In this document: in pieces, positions 11,822 through 24,000 of the stretch
How positions within the stretch are numbered: the first letter of the stretch is position 1
Layout of the letters: each line of letters begins with the position of its first letter
Notes under the pieces: model-generated
Seen by the model: only the letters and a program-made list of their open reading frames with translations
What the model was told of the DNA's origin: nothing
The model's database searches: none
Assembly (NCBI RefSeq): GCF_014529535.1
Contig: NW_023503616.1
Span: 6,558,584 to 6,622,583, forward strand
Source of the DNA: Bradysia coprophila
Lineage: Eukaryota > Arthropoda > Insecta > Diptera > Sciaridae
Direction of reading: 5' to 3'
DNA length: 64,000 nt
Position numbers and translations under genes: made by a program

Positions 11822-11939
11822 GAAATTTGGTTTGTGGTCGATAACTTAACTTGGAGAAACCTTTGCAAAACACATAAATTTACACATTTGCAAAGGTTTC
11901 TCCAAGTGGAATAAGTTATCATCCACAAACCAATTTTTT
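11822..11939. mobile_element. Long hairpin (foldback element)
   Basis: Arms of about 54 bases, containing cttggagaaacctttgcaaa and its complement, flank a loop of about 10. The outer parts (tttggtttgtgg against ccacaaaccaa) are also complementary with small mismatches. Confidence 0.7.
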
Positions 11940-12388
11940 ATGAACATAAATATTATTAGATGTGCTTAGTGGCACTTTACAATTATCAGTATTACAGAGC
12001 AATTAGGAACATCCACAAATCTCGTCAGCCGTTTTGGATGATTTTTAGGTTATGTCTACTTGAAGATGATCTGTTTATAGATTCAAAAATTAACAAGTGA
12101 TATGAACTGCAGTGTCAATATGTACGATGCGAAACGGCTCACACCTACTACAAACCATGACGGCTTCGGACTATTGTAGAGTTCGCAAAAATCAGATTGG
12201 TAAGTATCGTAAGTATAAAGATTAACAGTGCAATGAGCAACAAAATTATTGAAATTTTTTTTTGAAATAGAGTTAGGTTATGGATGCAAGTTATTTTAAT
12301 ACGATGCAAAATTATATTCCTAGCAAAAAATTGTTCTACGATATGCCCCGAAAAGGTTTGGATGTTTTCATATCTTAGTTTGAAATAG

Positions 12389-12520
12389 TATGTTGTGTTA
12401 CAAGTATTGTAATGTTGATTTTTTCAGCACTAGACCCAAGTTTTCCTTACGAGCGGAGCGAGTAAGGAAAATTGGGTCGTGTGCTGAAAAAATCTCATTA
12501 CAATACGTGTAACACATCAT
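12389..12520. mobile_element. Palindromic foldback element
   Basis: The arms of about 59 bases (outer tgttgtgttac against gtaacacatca, inner agttttccttac against gtaaggaaaatt) surround a GC-rich loop gagcggagcga. It ends directly beside the next inverted-repeat element. Confidence 0.65.
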
Positions 12521-12521
12521 G

Positions 12522-12782
12522 CTTTGTGCCAACCGAGAATTGAAATAGACAAATGCACAAAAATTCAGAATTTTCATTGTAAACAATCACTCTTCGAATT
12601 TGATCGATCACGTTGCTTTGCATTTTTTTAAAACGAATGCTGTAATAACTCATACGAATTTCATTTCAACACTGGTTTGAGTGTTGTAATAAGCCATGAA
12701 AACGGGTGTTGTAATTTTGGACATTTCAATCTAGTTATCGATATTGAAATCCGTCGTATTTCAATTCTCGGTGGCACAAAGT
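12522..12782. mobile_element. MITE-like element with arms of about 25 bases
   Basis: The arm ctttgtgccaaccgagaatt near 12522-12547 is inverted at about 12757-12781 (aattctcggtggcacaaag). The interior is unique and non-coding. It abuts the palindrome at 12389-12520, so the two may be one composite insertion. Confidence 0.55.
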
Positions 12783-12837
12783 ACGTTTTCAGTACATTTT
12801 TCGTTTTGATGTTTTTTATACACAACTGCTGCACAAG

Positions 12838-13035
12838 TGAAAAAAGTCTTTTTCGTGAGAGAATCCACAAAAATTACGTGAGAAGAAAAGAGAGAAAGGA
12901 TGACAAATATAGTCATTTTCAAATTTGAAAGGTTTTCGACATCAGAAAGAAACAAATTAAAAATATAAAACTTCAGAATTTTGCCATATCGTAGAACAAT
13001 TATTTGCTCAAAATAATGTTTCCTACAAAAAATAA
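12838..13035. repeat. Dispersed repeat, copy 1
   Basis: About 190 bases beginning ctttttcgtgagagaat, passing through gaagaaaagagag and a taaaaatataaa block, and ending near aataatgtttcctac. They resemble 33865-34050 in the same order and orientation, with perhaps a quarter of positions changed. The sequence is non-coding and the family is unknown. Confidence 0.5.
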
Positions 13036-13138
13036 TTAAACCGCCTAACTCCATTAGAGTTAGAGCAGATCAGAGCAGAACATGTTAAGGCCATGACTGA
13101 TCCGATAAAGTTTATTGTCGACTATAGTTGAAAGGTTA

Positions 13139-13265
13139 GATGAGCAGCCCGACCCGAGCCCAACCTGACCCGATTTAATTTTAACGGGCGTTTTAGTTAT
13201 CAGGTTTCGAAAATTTAATTCCGGCTGGGTTCAAGTTGGATTTCGAAAATCCTCGACCAACCCAT
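13139..13265. repeat. CCCGA/TCGGG low-complexity repeat
   Basis: The segment is built from short cccgac, cccgag and aacctgacccga units with aatttaatt spacers. Similar segments lie at 16676-16760 and 17039-17135. It resembles a decayed tandem array and does not code. Confidence 0.45.
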
Positions 13266-13269
13266 ATTA

Positions 13270-16200
13270 GTGGAGAGACACCAGTCGGTATCCCGTTGCT
13301 CCTTGAGAAAAAGTTTGAAAAAGTTGAGAATTTAAAGTTTGATTTAATAATATTTCCACAAACAAACAAAACAAAAAGTGAAATCACAAAGAAGTTTAGT
13401 GAACAATCATCAAAACACTATTTCCGTTTAAAATGTTTTATTTTTCGATCGCATTAAAACAAAACTATGCTTCCGGTTAAAATAGGTATGTCATTCAGTA
13501 ATCAACAATACTTTCCTTTCAAACTAAATTAACGACCTTTTCAGTTTAATTAAATTATTTTTATTTTGAAACAACTCGGAAAGGTATTTTTAAATGATTT
13601 TTTTTTTTTATTATTGAGCGCCGGAATGCTCTAACTAAAAGTGCTGAGGTCAAAGTCAAAGGTTATTTTAATATAAATTTTTGTTTTCCATTCATACTGA
13701 ACTACAGTTATTTTAGGGGAACACTTTTAAGACAGAAAAAAAAATCCAGAAAAATCCAAAAATGGGAAACGTTTTTTTGTCTACATACTCTTCCAATATA
13801 ACGTTTTCATAAGAAAAAAAAAGTAATAAATCGAAACCCAAATTGATTGCTGAATTTGGGTATCTTTCATCTAGAATTTCTGAAATCAAATTAATCATCG
13901 AAAAAAAAAAAAGATTTATTAAAAAAAACAACATCTCACTGTGAGATGCATCAATACGGTAAATGCATCCCCGACCTTTTTGTTGTTAGTTGTTGTATCA
14001 AAACGATCTTGTTGTGCGATGTTTGTTAACCGAAGAAAAAATGAAATTCTCGAAGGTGATTTTTTCTTTCAAATAAAACGGAATGGAGTGTGTTAAAATC
14101 CTTGAGTATAAGATTTGTATTTGATATACACACGTTTTTGATATTTTGATAGCCCATAAAATAGAAATTTCTCGGTAATTTAGAGTGAAAAATGCTTTAA
14201 TGCCGAATCTTAAATGTATATATGATATGGTACACCATTAAATTGGGGGTGTATTTGAGTATATACATTTCGAAACATTCAACACATTGGAATCGTATTT
14301 CCTAAATAGTTTATAGATCCTAGTGTTTCAGATTAATATTGCCTTGTCATTTCGGCAATCTCTTTGTTTTAACGTCTTTGGATATCCCTATTGCATTAGC
14401 AAGCATTTAAAAAAATCCTATTGTCATCGAGGGACTAATTGATTTGTTGAGAGGTATAAACATATTCGTTTTTCACCTCAAGATTGAACTATCTCGCTTA
14501 CATTATAATTTACCTATTGTATGTTGCAGAAATCATTGTACTCGGTTACTCGGTAATATCATAATTGTAGCTTCTCAGTCCGTTTTGATTATACGCAAAC
14601 TTCTCCGTATTCACACGCGACTTTATAGTTTATTATTAACACTTCATAGAAGCGGTATGCAAATTTACCGAGGTTTTCAGTTTATTTGATGCAGAATCTT
14701 CAACTTCAGTTTAGTATTCATTAGTGGGTGAAATTGAAATCTTCGACCAATCGTCTAGGCATCCCATCCGAAAATTTTAAAAATTTGATATCGCAATATG
14801 TCATTTCGATTCTGCATGTATGCGGGATACACTACTCTACTAAGTGACATTTTCGAAATTTATTTCTCGGTTTAACAACAATCAAAAATTTTCCTGTTCT
14901 AGTAAATAGACAGGGGTGACACAATATTAGGATCCCACAATATTCATACCGTTGCGCTTTGGCGTCGGCGGACATAGAATAATTTTTGCCACTGAAGCTA
15001 GCACAACCAACGGTCCGACATATTTGGATATCTAGTTGATATCTAGTTATAGATAAGTATGATAGGTAGATAGGCATGTTAACACGACATAACTGTCTGT
15101 CTAGCAATTATTTTGTAATGCTTAAACTGACAATTTTTTGCAAGTTCAATCTTCAAATACATATTGGAAAAAGGTTTAATCTTTCATTGATATCAGAATT
15201 TGTAACAAATATTTTTGAGTAATTCGTTTAGGCAAACAACTGTTGTCAATTTGATGGAAATGATAAATGTTTATTGGACAATCGTTAAATAAACAACGAA
15301 ACAACTAGCTGCAATAATTCTTCCACCAAAAACTTACAAGATCGAAACATTATTTTCAAATTATGAAATATTTAAGATCGGCGTACAAAGTGTGATCTTA
15401 CTCGATGGGGTGCCTTAAATACATCATGAACATTTATAATAAAAGAATGATCTGGATTCATCGAGGTGGAATCATTACCATTTATTTTTTGACTTATTAG
15501 GCGTCATGCCATGCACACATATAACCTGTATAATGTTACGTAATGATTTAATGGATTAGTTTTTTATTAAAGAAAATTTAGTATGGGAAGGAAGATGATG
15601 GGAAGATTAAGAAAATATTTTTTCTATTTCTTTCCTTTTGAATTTACCTTACACAAAAATTAGTCATTACCCTAATCGCAATTGTACAGTAAATTACAAC
15701 TAACAAGTTCTAACTCCATGTTTTTGTTTCATTAAATAGTTGTTGGAAAACAATTACGTACTTAACCGTTAAGTCTTAACGATATTAAAACTGTTACTTG
15801 TCTCATTTAAACTATAGGGAAAGTGCAGTCCAATCAAACAGTGCCTCGAGTCAACTCACTCTGGTCGTTGTACAACAAAAGCACTTTCCAAAAATCAATT
15901 TAACTCTACCAACAACACCCAACTCTTTTTACGGACAGACATCATTTGTTATCAATAATCACTTCAGATACAAACGGGACGCTCTGACTAATTTGGCCTT
16001 TTGTAGCAAAAAATCATAGTCAGACAAATGAAATACCTTTCAAAAATATTTAGAACAAATTAATGAAGTAATAGATTCGATATGAAAACTACCGAAATGC
16101 TTGCCGTCTGTGAAAGTTACACATACATTTTACTGTACAAGAGAACTCTATCCGTAAGTAATGGCTATTATAGCCTTTCTCTGTCGTTGTAGTCAATAGC

Positions 16201-17810
16201 AATGTCTCGTTATATACATCGTTGTGCCAACAAACACGTTATACACACTACACAGGCGTGCCAATACACGAACCATTTTCGATGATAATGTTCGAAACAT
16301 TTATTTACGAATGAGCTTAAAACAAACTTATCTATAAAATGGTGTGCTTTGTTGCAGCTTTATCGCGGTTAATTGAAGTTGAAAATGCGCGTAGTAGGGA
16401 ACCATGTTAGCGAGTCCTTTGCGTATAGTAAAGTATTATTCGATCTTGTAATAAAATGAAGTAACCACCTGTTATCGGCAGTGACGACAAAATTGAACGA
16501 TGAACTCAGGTCAATATTGCCTGAGTATCAAAGTGTCTGCTAAAACAGACGAAGTGAAAGTAACAATGTTCGTATATTTTCGCCGATTTTGAAAAAGGGG
16601 AGCAAGTAGTAGTCTTGATATGTAGAGAAAAGCGAGTAGAGGCTTTTAGAAACCAAGTAGATCAAAACCAAGCCTGGTATTGAATTTTCGATACCCGATT
16701 ACCTAAAACCCGATGAACCTAAAACCTGAATCGACCCGATCCCTGAATTAGATTTTTGAAACCAGAGAGCCCAAATATGTGACGCTGGGTTAATATGTGT
16801 GGGACTGATATATTGCTAGAATAGGTATTAGTTCACCGAGAGGAAAAAATTGAAAATTTCATTTGGAGGATGTTGTAACACGAAAAAATAAATTTCTTAC
16901 TTTTCCCGAGGTCAACACCGTTTTTCACAACAAAGGCTCCCAAAGTTTCAACTTATGTTAGAAAACTACTAATTTCTCACCTCGTTGCTGTGAAAAAACT
17001 AGTTTTTGAACAATTTTCCTACTTCAAACAAAGTGACAAAAATTTCGTTGAAAACCGAACCGGCCCGAATCCAAACCGAATTAAATTTTTGGAACTCGAA
17101 AACAAACAAAAAACGGGTGAAAATAAATCGGGTTGGCTTTGGTTGATAATCAATGGGAAGAAGTGATGTTTTTGATAATTTTTCCTATTGACAAAATTGA
17201 GAAGTGCAGCTCTATACCATACCATCTCTCTTGGCATAGTTGAAATCTTCTTTCTTTCAATAAAATTGCGCCATCATAAATGATAAAGGCTACGGAAAAC
17301 ACCACACTAAATTGTTCTTGGCAACCGTCGATACGCTTATTAATCGAAAATAACAAATTTTATATAACAAAATTGTATTGTTGATTCGTGTACATGTATT
17401 TTAGATGAAGTATCGAAATCCTTTGGATAAGAAAAATCGAGCTATTTTTAAATTCGTAAACAAATGTAATATTTATAACTGTTTTCGTATTTCCTGAATT
17501 GAATGCATTGAATCAAATCGTTGTGTGACGTGTAATTGAGTTACCCAATAAAGTAAAATCGGATCGAATATACAACAGTTAAAGTTCGAACTAACGCATA
17601 GGAATTGGTATAATATCTACTACAACTCATTGACAAAAAAAAATATTTTTATATTTTCATAAACAAGCAAAAAAAATGTAGTAAACATTGAACTTGAATT
17701 GTGAATGACTTCTAAAATAGAGCAAAGTGTAGTGTTGTGTTCTATCGTATGTATTTTCCGGTCAATTATTTAACAATTAAAAAATTTGTAGTGTAAAAAT
17801 CCAAAAATAA
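13270..17810. other. Intergenic, AT-rich, low-complexity patches only
   Basis: No frame of convincing length or composition was found. CCCGA-type low-complexity patches lie at 16676-16760 and 17039-17135. No RNA gene was recognised. Confidence 0.4.
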
Positions 17811-17814
17811 CGAA

Positions 17815-18008
17815 ATGATACGTAACGCGACGTGCCCCTGCCCTCCGTTAAAACGGAACTTTTCAAACGATGAAAAGAATCGAACTCAATTCCTAGAATT
17901 GGATTTCCCCACGAAAACATCACCGACACGATTACAGAGTAAAGGAATTTACACGTGGCAGAGTTCACCACGAATGTACAACAACAGGAAAGTCAATAAA
18001 ATCCCACC
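17815..18008 (+). CDS. RSPH3: RSPH3 alternative first coding exon, form A
   Basis: ATG at 17815 opens a 194-base exon ending at a consensus donor (gtaagt, 18009). The last 20 or so residues contain IYTWQSSPRMYNNRK, which aligns with the YTYTSRPRAL-type motif found just before NIMYDRR in vertebrate RSPH3. The exon ends in phase 2, exactly what the exon at 26610 needs, and would give a proline at the junction. Joining it to 21730 is not possible, because TGA lies in frame shortly before that ATG. The remaining doubt is whether another small exon sits between. Confidence 0.65.
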
Positions 18009-21000
18009 GTAAGTAAATGTACAACGATACAAAATGTGAACATACTATAAACTATGATACGCTTCTAGTCGGTTATTCAAATCAAACATCAAGTAACGAT
18101 ATGTGCTTCTTCGTGCTTACGGAACAGCTGAAACATTTTCAGCAACCCCTCGAATTTATTAAGTCCATTTACCTTTTCACTCTGTCCGGTAACTGTTTTA
18201 TTTTTGGCGAATAGATTCTTGATAATGACCTAAACCTTGCATGATATGATGTATTCATAAAATATTTTTTTTTGTACACTGCGACAATTAGAAAAATCAA
18301 TAACAGCTTACGATACTTTCGGAAAATTTTATTATTTGGTTCCCCTTTTCATGTTAATCAAATTTAATTGTACGTCATTCCCTTGCTACTAATATTACAG
18401 AATATAAAATTACTCTAATAAGACTCGATTTTAGTCTTTAAAACACTTTCAACGTAGGTTTTGTCAGAGAGTTTTGAGTGGTTTGGAATAATAAATTGTA
18501 GATTTAAAATGTAACATTGAGCGAATAACCACTTTGGCCATGTTCTAATACTTTGGCTGTTCGCTCATTTTGCGAATACATTTAAGGCCCATCAAATTTC
18601 GGCGGAAATTTCCTTCAGCTAATTTTCAGCTGCTCCATTCATACAAACAAAAGTGGCTATGCTTGTTTCTACAACTACCACGCGCATGCGTGTACCGTTT
18701 AATCCGTACTCACAATTGATTATGTTTGGATGAGTAAACAGCTGAAGGAAATTTCCACCGAAATTTGATTGGCTTTAACAGTTGTCCCTTTATAATACTT
18801 TGCCGCTCTATAATACTTCGGCTATTCACTCATTGTGTGAATAGACATTTGACAATACTTTGACCATTCGCACAATGTGTCTGATAGCCAAAGTATTATA
18901 AAAAAGCTGTTCGAACAATGTGCGAATAGTCTTTTCTTCGTCATTCACACATTCTGAAGAAAATAGTATTTTCTCAGGGTCCATAAATGATGCCCACTTT
19001 TTCAGTGGTTCCAGCAGTTTTAAATCTTTGATAACTCGAGACCAACATTTTTTTAAGTGAAATAAGGGGGTGGAGCACACAGTTGAATTAATAGTGGAAT
19101 TTTCTCAAAGGCTACCAAATTCAGTAGGATCAAACCAAAAACCTACCATACGCAAAATAAAAGGGACGAACGGCCCTTAACTTATGTGTAAATCAAACCG
19201 TCTTTGGTTGCCCGCACCCCCTGCAAAAAGTATGAACACTATTTGAATACATGACCCCTGAGCCACGTTGACAATGAAACTATAAATAGTTTTTATTATA
19301 ACTCGATGTGTAATCAATTTTGAAAATATTATTAGTAACTGCTTCGTTCCTAACTCGTAACAAGGCCAATTGTACCGTTTTGTCAATTTTAAAATGTATA
19401 GCGAATCATGCCCCTTACAATATTGATTGCTTTCTTTTTATTGAATGATTTTAAAGGCACCCGCTACTAACATGAAAACAGTATAGCAGATAATAAAGTG
19501 ATTGCTCCAGATTCCTTAACATGTTCGAACTCTATTTTCTATTTCAGTTTTCCAATAATTTTCTATTAAAAATTTACAACCCAATTTCGTTGAACTTTGA
19601 ACTCATTTAATATGAAAATATTAATAGATGTTTTATTGGTCTGAGAAGAACAGTCTCATGTGTTTTAAGTAGGGAAAGAATGTTGCAGGACTCAGAACAC
19701 AGGTTCATTTTTGAGTTTTGACTTCCAAAGAAACTGATTTTGCTTGAGAGACACACATGCTCGTCGAACATTCTAACTTCTTAAGGACTGAGATAGTCGA
19801 CTCCTTAAATAGATTTGATCAATCGTGTCTAATTAATTATAATAAGGAAGTTGTCTGCTTAAAACACAAACTGCCACGACAACAAAATTGGTCTCATCAT
19901 TACCATTAAAAGTTTGGAAAACACATTAAAGTAAATTGCCTCAATTTGTTTGGTAAGACAACCTGCGAAATTCAATGTGAAGGTTAAAATAAATTTATTT
20001 TGATTTATCTAAGAAAATGACTGGGCGATATTTCATTTGACCTTCTCATCAAAATTCGCCGGAATCAGCTAAAAACGATAGGCTACCACTAGCAGGGTAC
20101 ATAATCAAATTTCGATTCTTATCGCTTTGACAAAGTGTTCCACGAATTGTATGTTTATTAAACGCACAATTTATATGAAGAGACATATATTTATAACTAC
20201 AATTTCGACCATTAAGCTTTCGTTAATTTTTGTTTTCCATCGATTTAAGACACAAGCACGAAAAACAAATTTTAAATGGCAATTAACTTTACATAGCTTT
20301 CGCTTTTGAATCTTTCGTGGACGCACTATTTATATCGACGCATAACATAATCCCAAAAAAAAACGCGATAATATACGTCCACACCGATATTGAATAACAA
20401 TACATTGTTCTAAGAAATATCGAGAGAAATAAACATTTTCCGTTGCTTACCGATTGGATTAAAGAAGGATATCGCAAGCTTATGATAACGGTTGTAACGG
20501 ATATGAAAGAAATGTGAGAGAACACGTTTTAAGTTCCGTGCACTTGTTAAGAAAAGATTAGATTTAATGGTCTCTCCTAACACTACAAATTAAAAATGAA
20601 AGTATCTTTCTTGTGAGAAACCACACTTATTCACACTACCCTGCTGAACCTTTCTTGATTTTCTCATGTATTGTGCGGGTAAATTGTATTAGGCATCTGA
20701 TTACTTTCAATTATTTTGATTGCTTTATGAGAGTGGGTGGTATTTCCATTTACAGCACGGTGTGTGGATTAAATGTTCTATACAATAAGGTAGGTTTATA
20801 TTTATGTCAGGGTTGAGCAACGCTTCAATTATAAAAAATTCTTCTGCAATTACGTAAAAACAGTCTTTAACAAAACCGCTGGCAGACAGGAACATTATAT
20901 AATTCAAGAAAATAAATAAATAAATAAATTCAGAAAATTGAAAACAAGTCGTTGGAAAAAAAAGATTTACAACACCTGCTGCCTATATACTTTCACCATC

Positions 21001-24000
21001 CCTTTCCAACGAACGAAATCGCCTGTCTTACCGCGTTGACCGCGAACAAACTAAAAATTGTTTAGTCTCGAAACGATATGGTCATTCGTAAACCGACTGC
21101 CTTGTAGGAAAAATCATTTTCCATTGTTGTGTGAAAAACCGGTGGAAAAATTCCTCAGTTTTAGCACTTTATAGTTTTGCTTAAAAGTCGCTTTTGTTTG
21201 TTGGTTTTTTTCCCGACAGTTTTCTGTATTGTTGAATCTTTGATTTCCTTTTGAATAGATGAAAATAACCGAAGTGATGGGTCGTACGACAGTATGATTG
21301 TTGGAAATAAAATTTTATTGTTATATTAATAGTTTAGAATGTTGGCCTAAAATAAGTGAACAAACTATCGTTGAATGTGATATGTGTATGTAGATAGATA
21401 GTCCCTATATGGAATGAAACATTTGATATATTTCGATTAAGTATTCAAATGATAAGTAGTGTCGAACGGAACCAAATAAATCGTTTCGTGTTAACCAAAA
21501 ATATGATGAACACATACGTTTGAAGGAACCAAAGGAGGTCAAATAAGTAATAGAATAAATGACCGCAATGTAGTTAGATAAAGAGCATATATGTCCTTCG
21601 ATTTTGACTAATTAAGTCAACAGTCAATCGTTCATGTTCTAGTTTAATAACAGAAGTTTTCCAATCGAAACCTCATTTCAAACTGGTGGTTCAACTAACA
21701 TCGAGTGAACAATAATTGTTGTCAAAACTATGCCAACATTGTCTAATGTGCCATCATTCGAAGAAGACGAGCCAATGGAAACTGAAGCGACAACCCTTTC
21801 AACGAACAGTGCATTTACCGTCCTCAACTCAACCGACAATTTGAAAACATACAGTAAACCAAACGCAATCGTGAGGCCATCAATACGACAAAATCCTCCG
21901 AACGGAGAGGATTTTATTTTGAAGAATGTTGAGTCGCAAATCCTATTGCAAGTTGACGATGATGATGGAAAATCACATTACGATTTGGGAAGTTTTACAA
22001 AGGAGCTGGATACGAAATTGAGACGATTGCAGTATGAGAAGAAGGGTTCATCAAAAAATGTAATTTAATTGTGAAAATTGCTATTTATCAGTAAAATTTT
22101 TGATTATTGATATTTAGAAACTTCTTATTCAAAAAGAAGACAAGTAGTCATTTCAAGAGACCACAAATAAAATTGTCCAGCTAAACCTAGTCTCACATCT
22201 CACAATATTAATTCGCAGAAAGCGTCGACCTGCATTAATCTCTCTAATATGTATTCGTTGAACCACATACATAGTTAATCTAAGGCAAAATCGATATGTA
22301 TTGTGTTAATGACCACATACTATACCACAAAATATAAAACCGATTTTAAGTAACTCCGAAATTCCATTTTCTTGTAAACTTTTTAAGAACATTTTTTAGG
22401 TGAAGCTTTTTAATGTGTCTCCTTATTTCATTTCATAAGAAAATTCATTACTTCAGAAAACCCTTTTCATTATACTTTGTAACTAACGGCATTAAAACGC
22501 TAATTCAAAAGCTCTCGTAATTTTTTATTTTTTATTTTGTAGTTCCTTGCGAACTACAAATCACAAACGCATATATAACACTGCATTGTAAACTGACCTT
22601 CGACATAACACGACCAATCAATTACAGCTCGAGTGTTATCTGATTCAAATCATAGTCATTGCATGCCCTCATTCATAATATTTTATTTTTTTATCAAATT
22701 CCGTAATCTACTTTAAAAATTGACATTGAAAACTAAAAACTTCAGAGCAGCAATGGTGACACCATCCAAAAACGACCTCTTTTTATAACAACTGTTCCAA
22801 CTGGTATCTTTTTGCAACCACCAAGAGAACTTCCAGTTCCTCCGCCTCGTCGGACATACGCATATTTTAGCATTCCAAAAATTCTAGCTAATAGTAACAA
22901 TGCCTCAGGAATACAAACTACACCACCAAAATTGCCATTTAAAAAGAGCCGACAAAGGTAATTGAAATACTGAAAAAAAGTAAAATTATTGATTTCCACT
23001 ATCATTCCACAAACAAAGTTATGTAGTGTTAGATGCCATTAGCACAAAACCCTCATAATAATGGCTCACATCATTCATAAGTTGTTTTTTTTGTATATTT
23101 GTGGTGGCAGGAATAAATATTTTTGTTTTTGCCGGCAGCATGTATAGGTAGGTAGTGTACGTAATGTGGATTTAAAGGAAAGGAATTAGATATTTTTGTG
23201 CAAACGGGTAAAGGACTGGTACTTTTTATGCAAATTCTAGGCGAAAAATTATTTTCGAATTTTACATTTTTTCAAGGACGACGAAATGAAATTCAATTTT
23301 AAGCGAAATTTTGTTCTGAATTACTACCAACCGTTTGTACAATCCAAATACGAACTGTTTGATTTCTCAGATGATAATAATGGCCTGAACTCAATGCATT
23401 AATTATACAGTACATGAAAAATATAATTTTTATCATAATAATTACAGCAATTTGGATTGAAGCAAAAAATTAGTACATGTGTGCCATAATGCATTTTATT
23501 TGTAAAATATAAAGTTTTCTAAGAAATTTGCACCTGTAACGGAATAGGAGTTTAAATTGTTATAATAAATCAACGTGGAGTTATATCATTTTGCCATTAC
23601 ATTACTCGACAACATAACACTTCAGTTTTGCATGTAAATAATTTAACAACTTTTCAGGTCTGTTTCGGGCGTGAGAACTACGCTCACCTAAATATGTTTA
23701 ACACTAGGGCAGAAAAAATATTAATCAATAACCTAAAACTGGAAACTGTGATGAGGATTCGTATACAAATGACGTCACGTCATAAGAGGGAGGGGCTGTA
23801 CAGGAAAATGTGACTGTTGTAACTGATTTCCTCTGGGATTCCTCTGTTTTACCAAGGATTAACCTCTCTATTGACAGCGTCCGAACTTTTTTACGAAATG
23901 AAAACAGAAAAATTCCCCATAAATTAGCTCAGACATCAATAAGCTTTTATCAAAATTAATTATTTTTTACTCTGTAGTAACACTCTAACTGTAATTATCT

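Noticed and set aside
18826..19080. 84-residue frame on the - strand
   Set aside because: It begins in the aatactttggc short repeats, lies within an RSPH3 intron and matches no family I know.
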